From positions 124,001-188,000 of the forward strand of contig NZ_CP071454.1 in assembly GCF_017352135.1 (NCBI RefSeq): DNA of 64,000 nucleotides, in the 5' to 3' direction. Below are positions 51,382-59,364 of this stretch, piece after piece (within the stretch, counting starts at the first letter, position 1; each line of letters begins with the position of its first letter). A model generated the notes under the pieces. It was not told the DNA's origin. It was given only the letters and a program-made list of their open reading frames with translations, and searched no databases. Made by a program: the position numbers and the translations under genes. Source of the stretch: Rhizobium lentis (GTDB lineage Bacteria > Pseudomonadota > Alphaproteobacteria > Rhizobiales > Rhizobiaceae).

Positions 51382-52158
51382 TCACCGATCGAACATATCC
51401 CGCCACTGCTTCTCCCCGATCAGGCAGTCTGTCGTGGGCTGGGCTCCTGCTATCTCCTGCACCGTCGGCGGCAGCGAAAGGCCGCTGATTTCAAGCACGA
51501 GCTTGCGGCGCACGGCGATGGCGAAATCCTCGATCTTGTAGACCGGCAGGACGAAGGCGCCGGGGCCGCCGATCACGCAGTCGGCGTAGTACTTGTCGAG
51601 ACCGTCGGGCGCGTCGGAAGGCCGCAGCATGAGGGCGAGGCCGTTGATGACCATGCCGGCCTCCACCGCTCTGTCGCGGACAGGCGTGACGGGATTGCCG
51701 GAATTGTTCGGACCGTCGCCGGAAACGTCGATCACCTCCCGTCTGCCCTGAAAGGGACTGGCGATGATCATGCTGACGCCCTGAGTGATGGCGGTGGAGA
51801 TTGAGGTGCGCCGCTGGGTGGCGATCGGCCGGGCGTCGAGCTTGTCAGCAAAGGCGATCGCATCGGCTTCCGTCTCGATCACCTGCCAGTCGATCACGGA
51901 ATCCGGGACGACATAACCCGCCCATTCGAAATAGCTGATGGCGATGCGGCCGGTGAGCCCGCCCTTCACAGCGTCGATGAATTCCTTGTGCTTGAGCGCA
52001 TCGACATAACCCTGGCGCTGAATGCCGATCTCCTCGAAATCCATCGACCGCGAGGTATCGACGGCAAGCACCAGCGTCACGTCGACTTCAGTTCCGCCAG
52101 CGCCTGCGGCCGGAACGACGCCGGAAAGACCCATGAGCACCGCAAGTGTCGTCAGCAT
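51382..52158 (-). CDS. Exported DUF1194 (von Willebrand A-like) protein
   Basis: A 258-residue protein with a signal peptide (MLTTLAVLMGLSGVVPAAGA) and a von Willebrand factor A-like domain. The MIDAS motif DTSRSMD (D-x-S-x-S) and the later DVSGDGPNNSGNP are typical of DUF1194. It is predicted to bind a divalent metal and a protein or surface ligand. The ATG at 52158 was chosen because the signal peptide starts there; a longer frame from 52242 is possible. Function unknown. Confidence 0.85.
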   Translation of the reverse strand: MLTTLAVLMGLSGVVPAAGAGGTEVDVTLVLAVDTSRSMDFEEIGIQRQGYVDALKHKEFIDAVKGGLTGRIAISYFEWAGYVVPDSVIDWQVIETEADAIAFADKLDARPIATQRRTSISTAITQGVSMIIASPFQGRREVIDVSGDGPNNSGNPVTPVRDRAVEAGMVINGLALMLRPSDAPDGLDKYYADCVIGGPGAFVLPVYKIEDFAIAVRRKLVLEISGLSLPPTVQEIAGAQPTTDCLIGEKQWRDMFDR

Positions 52159-52551
52159 CGGCAAATCCCCGCGCCATCCAAGCTTGCGAACCTTAGCACA
52201 GCTTGCCCCGCGCAGGACGCCCGGCCGCGCGCGGGGCTTCAATTTTCGGTGATATTAGGAGTGCCTGCGCCCTTTAAACGTTACCACGATCGGCTGGCTC
52301 CCTATGGTGCTTCATTGAGTAGGCTCATTTCTCTTCCGTCACCAAGTCAGCTTGCCCGGAGAGGAGCACCCCTCCGCCCTGCCGGGCATCTCCCCCACAA
52401 CGAGGGAGATCGGATGGACGCAATGGCTTCCCCGAGATGCCCGGCTGGGCAGAGGGGTGGCCAGCTCCGCATAAACTGACTGATGAGGGAAGAAGGCCAG
52501 CGCACCGCCTCGCCCTTCAAGGCGCTGTGGGGCAGGCCCGCTCTCTAGACC
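52159..52551. other. Gap with repeat, no gene
   Basis: About 390 bases containing the composite palindrome at 52365-52460. No frame of normal composition and no promoter clear enough to report. Confidence 0.5.
52365..52460. repeat. Composite RIME-like palindrome, copies 4 and 5
   Basis: Two inverted repeat units face each other: CACCCCTCCGCCCTGCCGGG with CATCTCCCCCACAACGAGGG, then GAGATGCCCGGCTGGGCAGA with GGGGTGG. They form a palindrome of about 95 bases with an unrelated spacer (GGATGGACGCAATGG). Confidence 0.7.
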
Positions 52552-53454
52552 TCAACGCAAAGGCAGCCACAAAGGACTCTTCCATGCCTTCAACGCTTCC
52601 AGAAAAACCTGCAGGCGGAGTGGCAAGAAGCGGCGGGTCGGATAGACGGCGTGGACGAAAATCTCCGGCGATGACCAGTACGGCAGCAGGCGGATGAGCT
52701 CGCCGCGCTTGATCTCTTCGTCGCAATAGGTCGAAGGCAGCAGCCCGATGCCGTGGCCGCGATAGGTAAAGGCGCTGACGGCATCGAAATCCCGGCTGGA
52801 AACCGGCCCCGACACGCGCACGTCGATCGACCTGCGGCCGCTGACGAGATGCCAATCCGCCTCGCCGTTGCGGCCGTTCAGGAGCACGCATCGATGATCC
52901 TTCAGGTCCTCGGGTTTTGATGGAAGCGCCCTGCCCTTCAGATAGTCGGGCGTAGCAACGAGATAGCGCACACTCTTGCCTAGCCGCTGCGCGACGATGG
53001 AGGAATCCTTGAGTTCGCCGAAACGAATGGCGACATCGATATTCTCGGCGACCAGATCGAGGAACAGGTTGGTGACGAAGAGATCGATCTGGATATCGGG
53101 ATAGGTCCTCAGGAAAGACGAGATGAATTCGTAGAAGACGTTTTGCCCGAAGATGACCGGCACGGAGATCTTCAGCAGGCCTTCCGGCTTCCTCTGCGTT
53201 TCCGTCAGCGCCTGCTCGGCGTCCATGAGATGGGCAAGCGGTTCGCTGCATCTGTCGTAATAGGCCCGACCCTGCGCGGTAAGGCTCAGCTTGCGGGTCG
53301 TGCGCTGCAGCAGCGTCACGCCGAGCTGCTCTTCAAGCGACGTCACCTTCCGGCTGACGGTTGAAACCGGCATGCCGAGGGAATGGGCCGCACGGCTGAA
53401 GCTGCCATACTGCGCCACCTTCACGAAAACCGCGATGTCGTTGAGATCGGCCAT
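52552..53454 (-). CDS. LysR-family transcriptional regulator
   Basis: A 300-residue LysR regulator. MADLNDIAVFVKVAQYGSFS and STVSRKVTSLEEQLGVTLLQRTTRKLSLTAQG are the DNA-binding domain; KISVPVIFGQNVFYEFISSFL begins the inducer domain. It starts at 53454, where the DNA-binding domain begins; the frame extends to 53499. Divergent from the SDR gene at 53642, its likely target (188-base gap). Confidence 0.93.
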   Translation of the reverse strand: MADLNDIAVFVKVAQYGSFSRAAHSLGMPVSTVSRKVTSLEEQLGVTLLQRTTRKLSLTAQGRAYYDRCSEPLAHLMDAEQALTETQRKPEGLLKISVPVIFGQNVFYEFISSFLRTYPDIQIDLFVTNLFLDLVAENIDVAIRFGELKDSSIVAQRLGKSVRYLVATPDYLKGRALPSKPEDLKDHRCVLLNGRNGEADWHLVSGRRSIDVRVSGPVSSRDFDAVSAFTYRGHGIGLLPSTYCDEEIKRGELIRLLPYWSSPEIFVHAVYPTRRFLPLRLQVFLEALKAWKSPLWLPLR

Positions 53455-53641
53455 GCGCCATTTTTGCACTGATGCAAAAGAGAATCCAGATATTTCCATC
53501 TAATCGCGGAATGGAGTTTTCGCCATATTCACTTGGCGAAACAATTCACAACCCGGATGGCGGCGCGATCGCGGCGGCCCCATCTCGAGCGACCCGGCCG
53601 ATCAGGCTCGACGTTGCCCGAACCAGATCATGGAGTTCAAC

Positions 53642-54367
53642 ATGACTACGCAAAAGACTGTCATCGTTACGGGCGCCTCCCAGGGTATCGGAGCGGGCCT
53701 CGTCAACGCCTTCATCGCGCGCGGCTACAACGTCGTTGCCACCTCGCGCCAGGTCAGCGCCTCGGATGCTTTCGAGGCCTCCGACCGGCTGGCCCTCGTC
53801 GATGGCGACATCGGCGATGCTGAAACCGCGGCGCGGGTCGCCAAGACGGCGATCGACCGCTTCGGCTCGATCGATGCGCTCGTCAACAATGCCGGCATTT
53901 TCCTGGCCAAGCCGTTTGTCGATTTCACGATGACGGACTTCAGGACGTTGTCTTCGACCAATCTCGAAGGTTTCATCCATCTGACGCAGTTGGTCGTCAG
54001 GCAGATGCGCGCGCAGAAGTCAGGCGGCAGCGTCGTCAGCATCACCACGCCACTGACCGATCATCCGATCGCCGGCTTCCCTGCTTCGGTATCTATGATG
54101 ACAAAGGGCGGCGTCAACGCCATCTCCAAGAACTTGGCGATGGAATATGCGAACGAGAAGATACGCTTCAATATCGTCGCTCCCGGGGTGGTGGACACGC
54201 CGCTGCACAAGGACAATCCGAAGGATTTCCTGAGCACGCTGTCACCGATAGCAGGCATATCGAACGTCGGCGAAATCGTCGATGCGGTCGTCTTCCTGAC
54301 GGAAGCTCCGCGTGTCACCGGGGAGGTGCTGCACGTCGACGGCGGCGCACATCTGGGCAAATGGTAA
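53642..54367 (+). CDS. Classical short-chain dehydrogenase/reductase
   Basis: A 241-residue SDR. TGASQGIGAGLV is the cofactor motif, NNAG the structural motif and the Ser/Thr segment VVSITTPLTDHP stands near the catalytic region. The usual YxxxK is replaced here by MMTKGGVNAISK, so the catalytic Tyr is missing at its expected place. It may be an atypical or inactive SDR. Overlaps the RidA gene by 7 bases. Divergent from a LysR regulator. Confidence 0.88.
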   Translation: MTTQKTVIVTGASQGIGAGLVNAFIARGYNVVATSRQVSASDAFEASDRLALVDGDIGDAETAARVAKTAIDRFGSIDALVNNAGIFLAKPFVDFTMTDFRTLSSTNLEGFIHLTQLVVRQMRAQKSGGSVVSITTPLTDHPIAGFPASVSMMTKGGVNAISKNLAMEYANEKIRFNIVAPGVVDTPLHKDNPKDFLSTLSPIAGISNVGEIVDAVVFLTEAPRVTGEVLHVDGGAHLGKW

Positions 54368-54849
54368 ACCATCAACAAGCGCAGGCAGCCGGCGCGGAAC
54401 GGCGGCTGCAGGACCTCGGCATCACGCTTCCCCCGCCGCCGACGCCCTTGGGCGCCTATGTCGAGGCGGTCCGGACAGGCAAGCTGGTCTTCTTTAGCGG
54501 CATGCTGCCGGTCGTCGACCGCAAGCCGCGCTATATAGGCCGCGTCGGCGGCGCGTTGAAATCAGAGGACGGCAGGAAGGCCGCCGAAACGGCGACGCTG
54601 AGCGCCCTCGCCGCCGCCAGGGAGTACCTCGGCTCGCTGGATAAAGTTGTCAGGGTCGTCAAGCTCGGCGTCTATATCGCCACCGAAGGCGATTTCCGCG
54701 ACCACCCGAAGGTCGCTGACGGAGCATCCGAAATGCTGCTCCAGGTCTTCGGCGAAGACAGACTCTCCGGCCGGGTCGTCCTCGGCGTCGCCAGCCTGCC
54801 CTTAGGTGTGCCGATCGAGATCGAGTTCGTCCTCGAAGTCGAAGATTGA
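54361..54849 (+). CDS. RidA/YjgF-family protein
   Basis: A 162-residue protein of the RidA/YER057c/UK114 family. GKLVFFSGMLPVVDRKPRY and VVLGVASLPLGVPIEIEFVLE are the family's end motifs; the arginine in the substrate pocket is R77-like. RidA proteins deaminate reactive enamines and imines. Overlaps the SDR gene stop (ATGGTAA), so the two are co-translated, suggesting a joint pathway. Confidence 0.9.
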   Translation: MVNHQQAQAAGAERRLQDLGITLPPPPTPLGAYVEAVRTGKLVFFSGMLPVVDRKPRYIGRVGGALKSEDGRKAAETATLSALAAAREYLGSLDKVVRVVKLGVYIATEGDFRDHPKVADGASEMLLQVFGEDRLSGRVVLGVASLPLGVPIEIEFVLEVED

Positions 54850-54902
54850 ATGGTCAGGGGCGCGCCTAGGCGTGCCCTGCATTCCCGGCGTCGCCGCCTC
54901 AC

Positions 54903-55442
54903 TCACCCGGCAATCAAAAGCAAGACATAGGCGATCACGCTCACCATCAAGCCACGAAAGGCGAAGGTGACGCAGCGGTATTTGTTGCAGGCAATCGCGG
55001 AGAGGATGTTGGCGTTTTCGAAATACTGGTCGAAGAGGTAGCGCTCGTCACGGCGAACAGCGGCCTCGAAGAACATGTCGCGATGCTTCGGCCAGGCGCC
55101 CCAGAAGAGCGATGTCGAGGTGCCCAAGCGCCGTGGCAGCACGACGAGAATCGCCGACAGGATGGAGAAGACCGAGGCGGCGGCAAGCAGGCCGGAGAAT
55201 AATATGCTCCCGGGCGTACCCGCGGTGTAGCGCCCCAGGCTGAAGACGGCCCTCACCTCGCTGGAGCTCACCAGAAATGCGAGCATGAAAGTAAAGATAT
55301 AGGCGGCCTTCTGATCGGATATCTTGATCTGATCATAAAATATATCATTGATTTTCTTAATATGATCGAAATACTCGGTGCTGACGTCCCCGCTAGAGGG
55401 CTTGCTCAGCATTACCTCAGTGGCACTTTCAAATTCGCTCAC
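54903..55442 (-). CDS. Pycsar-effector-like membrane protein (DUF5706 type)
   Basis: A 179-residue membrane protein. The arrangement is an N-terminal soluble segment (1-42), a helix starting DQKAAYIFTFMLAFL (43-57), a second hydrophobic hairpin (79-103), LFWGAWPKHR (112-121), and a last helix preceded by NILSAIACNKYR (145-156). This pattern matches my memory of DUF5706, the transmembrane effector of Pycsar anti-phage systems (PycTM), which opens membranes on binding cCMP or cUMP. GTG 55442 is chosen because GGAG lies 9 bases upstream; a longer ATG-like start (55505) is possible. No dedicated pyrimidine cyclase gene lies next to it. The nearest cyclases are class III (59364 and 46588). Confidence 0.6.
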   Translation of the reverse strand: MSEFESATEVMLSKPSSGDVSTEYFDHIKKINDIFYDQIKISDQKAAYIFTFMLAFLVSSSEVRAVFSLGRYTAGTPGSILFSGLLAAASVFSILSAILVVLPRRLGTSTSLFWGAWPKHRDMFFEAAVRRDERYLFDQYFENANILSAIACNKYRCVTFAFRGLMVSVIAYVLLLIAG

Positions 55443-55572
55443 CTGAATACTCCATACGTCAAAGTGTTTCCCTGATATTACACTTGCCGGCGAAAGCAAG
55501 AACACGTGTGCAACAAGCTTGACTTTTCCACTCTACGCGGACAAAGGGGAAGCGGGGTATGGGGTCGAGGAC

Positions 55573-58500
55573 ATGCGGGGTTATTCCAGTAACATCTGTC
55601 GCGTCGGGATGGCGCTTGCGTTTGCCGTGCCCGGATTCGGACTGCCGGCGATGGCCGATCCCTTGCCGCGTGCAACGCCGGTCGCCGGCTCCGTCATCGC
55701 CCGCAAGACCGGCGAGGAAGTGCGCTTCATCGACGTGTCGGACTGGCGCGTCGTAGACTTGCACCAGGATCTGTTGACCGGCGACGTGCTGCGCACCAAT
55801 GCCAACGGCCAGCTCGCCATCGTCTTTTCCGATCATACGCAGGTCCGCCTCGGCCGCAATTCCTCGCTGCTGGTCAAGAAGATGGCGGCGAGCGGCGATA
55901 CGGTGCTCAATCTCCAATCCGGCACCATCTGGGCGCGCGCCGAGCGTGGCGGTCAGGGCCTGACGGTCGAGACGCCTGCGGCCGCAGCCGCCATCCGCGG
56001 CACGGACTGGACGATGACCGTCGAGGGCGCCAAGACCTCGATGATCGTGCTGGAAGGCCGCGTGGCGCTCTCCAATCCGCAGGGCAGCGTCGAGGTGAGC
56101 GAAGGCGAAGGGGCCGTCGCCACCATCGGCCAGGCGCCGACCAAGATCATCAGCGTCAATCCTGACGACCGCGAGCAGATGCTGTTCTATCTGGACCTGC
56201 GCGACGGTTTCGACCTGATGCCGACATCGCCGCTCAGGGCCGACCGCATGGCTGCGGAGCGCCGCCGCCTGCTGGCGCTGCCGCCGGAGCGGCGCACGAC
56301 CGAAGACTGGCTGGAGCTTGCCGAAGTGCAGAGCGCCTTCGACGGCCGCCAGGCCGCGGCCGCAGCCTTGCAGAAAATTCGCGGTCGCAAGCTGACCGTG
56401 GCCCAGCAGGCGCGCGTCGATCTGATCGACGCCACTATTGCCGGCTCGGAGAAGCGCTATTCCGATGCCGCCAGGCTCTTCCAGAAGGCCTTGCCGCATC
56501 TCGACCCGACACGCCGCACCATGGCGCAATTCGGCGGCTATTTCGCTCGTTCGCTCGCCAACCCCGCCCATGCCGAACAGCCGCCGGCCAACACCACCGG
56601 CCCCTACGGCGCGATCATGGAGGCCTATACGATAGGCTTCCTCAAGAACCCGCGCGCAGCGATCGAGATCATCAAGAAAGCCGAGCAGCGCTATCCCGAC
56701 GATCCGACCCTGCCGGCGGTCCGCGCCCAGCTGGCGGAACTCACCGATGACCGCGAGCAGATGAAGGAAGCGATACAGCGCTCGCTGTCGCTCGACCCCG
56801 ATCATCCGATGGCGCTGTCGGCCCGTGCTGGCTACAGGGCAAGCTATGAGAGCGATATCAATGGTGCGCTTGCGGACCTGAACCGCGCCATTGAGCTTGC
56901 GCCCGGCGCCTCGAGCACGCTGAATTCGCTCGGCCTGCTGCAGAGTTCTCGTGATGCCAATGGCGAAGCGGAAAAGGCCTTCAAGAAGGCGATCGAGCTC
57001 GATCCGCAGGATCCGCTGCTACACGCGAACCTCGCGATCCTCTATCTCGACCAGGGGCGGATGAAGGAAGCCAAGCGCGAGATCGACACCGCGATTGCCC
57101 TCGATCCATCCTTCGATCTCGCCCTGCTCGCTCGCGGCCGCTATTACCTGCAAACCGGCGAGCGCGAGAAGGCGCTTCAGGACCTGCTCGCCGCCAGCAC
57201 CGCCAATCCCGGCCATTCGCAGTCGCAATTGATGCTCGCCGCCGCGCACTACGAAAAAGGCGACCGCATCCCTTCCCAGCAGGCGCTCGACAATGCCGAC
57301 CGGCTCGACGACAACGACCCGTCGATCTCCGCTTTCCGAACCGCGGTCGATATCGACGACTACGACGCCGATGGCGCAATCCGCAATGCTCAGGAATATC
57401 TGCGCCGTTCGCGCGCCCGCGGCGGCGATTACAGCTCGCTCGGCGCCAATGCGAGCGCCGGTTCGACGCTCAACAACGCCTTCCGCCTGCAGGGCCTGGA
57501 TGCCTGGGGCCGCTATTACGGCGATGCCGTCTTCGATCCATTCGAAGGCACCGGTTATATCGACCAGTCGATCAAGGGCAGCATCTTTCCTTTCGTCAAC
57601 GCGACGAGCTTCAGCGACGATAACATCATTCAGAACCGTGGCAACGCGTCGAGCTACTCATCCTTCATCCAGGGCCTGCTGCTCTCTCCGCATATGCTGT
57701 CGGGCCGTTCGCGGTCGGCAACGCTGTTCGACGTGCCGTTCATCGAAGGCTCGCTCGGCGGCGGCATCAACAGCGTCGACGGCCATACGCGCCGCATTGG
57801 CGAGGCCGAAATCCAGGGTTATTCGAACGCGACGATCCCGATCAGCTTTTACGGCAATCTGACCTGGGAAGAACTGGCGCTCGATGGGGACTATCGCGAC
57901 TTCGGCGGATATGCGACCGACAATAAGCTCCTCGGCGGCAACGGCTATCTGACGGCGACGGTGACGCCGGATGACCGCGTTGTAGCTTATTTTAATCACG
58001 CCAAGAATGATGGAACGCTGAATGCGCTGTCGACGGATCCTTCGCTCTCCACTATCCTGAACTTACGCGTATTCGATCCTATTCTCACTCCCATCTTCGG
58101 CTTCCCGCCGGCACCTGACGAACTGCCGCTCTACCGCACGCAGACTATCAACTCGGAAGTGACGAACGCTGGGCTCGGATGGAGCCACACCTTCGCCTAT
58201 GAGAATATCTTGAACGGAGCATTGCTCTATCAGGAGACAAAATCGAAAAGCGCCATTGACCTGTCATACGATTGGTCGGACGTGCCTTTCTTCAGCATTC
58301 CCCGCTCAGGCGACATCAGACCATTCGGCCAGACAAGCAGGGAAACGGAATCGCAAGCTTATATCGCAGCGATCAGCCACAGCATCGGCGATGGACCGCT
58401 CACTTGGCGTTATGGCGTCGAAGGCGGCTGGATCGATACGTCTCTCAAGACCTACTTCCATCTCGAAGATATCGTCCCGGGCTTCATTGACGGCGAGACA

Positions 58501-59364
58501 GACGGACCCAGGAAAACGGAAACCCGCACCAATATCGGTCGCGCTTATATTGACCTCCTGCACGAAATCACGCCGGACCTGAAGGGTGAATATGCTCTGT
58601 TCGGCACATGGCTGGATGGCGACGGAGTCGAGGTAAGCCGGTTGGAACCACGCTTCGGCCTTGCCTGGGCGCCAGTTCAAAACCATTGGCTCCGCGCGGC
58701 TTTCATGCGCCAGAGCCTCGATGCAGGCGTCCCGACTCTGGCCCCGATCGGCATCCTTGGCCTGCAGGCAAATCAGTTCTCAGTCAGTGCCGAAGGCTAC
58801 GCCGACACGGTAGCGCTGCAATGGGACGCCGAGTGGACCGACCGCTTCTTCACGTCGATCGAATACCAGCATCAGGAGTTGCATGATTTCTCGATCGATC
58901 TGCCACTGATCGCCCTGCCGGCCGCCGACAGCCTGCCACTATCGCGCGGCAGCATCGACCGCGCCGCCGTGACCGCCAATGTGGTCCTCGGCGTCGGTTT
59001 CGGCCTGTCGGCCACCTACGCCTATATGGAATCGAAGAACAAGGATCCGTTGGAGCCGAATTACGGCGGCAACCTGCCCTATATCCCGAAGAATTCCGGC
59101 CAGATCGCGCTGACCTGGGTCAATGAGGCCAAGGTCAAGGCGACGGTGGCGGCGAATTACATCGGCGAGCGCGACGGCGACGATCTCGGCACCAAGCTCG
59201 ACGATTACTGGAGCCTCGACGCCCACCTGGTCTGGGAGCCATTCGACAAGCGCGTCGAGCTGGAGGCAGCCGCCTATAACCTGCTCGACGAGGACTTCGA
59301 GATCACCCCCGGCGTGCCCGGCTGGGGCCGCGCCTTCAAGGGCACACTCAAAGTCCGCTTCTGA
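55573..59364 (+). CDS. FecR-TPR-outer-membrane beta-barrel giant protein
   Basis: A 1263-residue exported protein. Signal peptide to about 29 (AFAVPGFGLPAMA), then a FecR-like domain at about 45-160 (DVLRTNANGQLAIVF, TVETPAAAAAIRGTDW, LEGRVALSNPQG), TPR units from about 230 to 600 (ALADLNRAIELAPGASSTLN, AFKKAIELDPQDPLLHANLA and others), and from about 625 a beta-rich half resembling a TonB-dependent-receptor barrel ending in KGTLKVRF with terminal Phe, as in outer-membrane proteins. There is no plug domain. The combination in one chain is unusual. Its stop overlaps the start of the CHASE2 cyclase gene (TGATG), suggesting that the pair works together. The ATG at 55573 is preferred because the signal peptide follows it directly. 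Confidence 0.85.
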   Translation: MRGYSSNICRVGMALAFAVPGFGLPAMADPLPRATPVAGSVIARKTGEEVRFIDVSDWRVVDLHQDLLTGDVLRTNANGQLAIVFSDHTQVRLGRNSSLLVKKMAASGDTVLNLQSGTIWARAERGGQGLTVETPAAAAAIRGTDWTMTVEGAKTSMIVLEGRVALSNPQGSVEVSEGEGAVATIGQAPTKIISVNPDDREQMLFYLDLRDGFDLMPTSPLRADRMAAERRRLLALPPERRTTEDWLELAEVQSAFDGRQAAAAALQKIRGRKLTVAQQARVDLIDATIAGSEKRYSDAARLFQKALPHLDPTRRTMAQFGGYFARSLANPAHAEQPPANTTGPYGAIMEAYTIGFLKNPRAAIEIIKKAEQRYPDDPTLPAVRAQLAELTDDREQMKEAIQRSLSLDPDHPMALSARAGYRASYESDINGALADLNRAIELAPGASSTLNSLGLLQSSRDANGEAEKAFKKAIELDPQDPLLHANLAILYLDQGRMKEAKREIDTAIALDPSFDLALLARGRYYLQTGEREKALQDLLAASTANPGHSQSQLMLAAAHYEKGDRIPSQQALDNADRLDDNDPSISAFRTAVDIDDYDADGAIRNAQEYLRRSRARGGDYSSLGANASAGSTLNNAFRLQGLDAWGRYYGDAVFDPFEGTGYIDQSIKGSIFPFVNATSFSDDNIIQNRGNASSYSSFIQGLLLSPHMLSGRSRSATLFDVPFIEGSLGGGINSVDGHTRRIGEAEIQGYSNATIPISFYGNLTWEELALDGDYRDFGGYATDNKLLGGNGYLTATVTPDDRVVAYFNHAKNDGTLNALSTDPSLSTILNLRVFDPILTPIFGFPPAPDELPLYRTQTINSEVTNAGLGWSHTFAYENILNGALLYQETKSKSAIDLSYDWSDVPFFSIPRSGDIRPFGQTSRETESQAYIAAISHSIGDGPLTWRYGVEGGWIDTSLKTYFHLEDIVPGFIDGETDGPRKTETRTNIGRAYIDLLHEITPDLKGEYALFGTWLDGDGVEVSRLEPRFGLAWAPVQNHWLRAAFMRQSLDAGVPTLAPIGILGLQANQFSVSAEGYADTVALQWDAEWTDRFFTSIEYQHQELHDFSIDLPLIALPAADSLPLSRGSIDRAAVTANVVLGVGFGLSATYAYMESKNKDPLEPNYGGNLPYIPKNSGQIALTWVNEAKVKATVAANYIGERDGDDLGTKLDDYWSLDAHLVWEPFDKRVELEAAAYNLLDEDFEITPGVPGWGRAFKGTLKVRF

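Noticed and set aside
52245..52318. Possible transposase fragment before the DUF1194 gene
   Set aside because: The short frame (FKRYHDRLAPYG) has no supporting inverted repeat or further transposase motif.
55459..56805. Minus-strand frame of 448 codons at the FecR gene
   Set aside because: Shadow of the FecR-TPR gene; no domain and no ribosome site.
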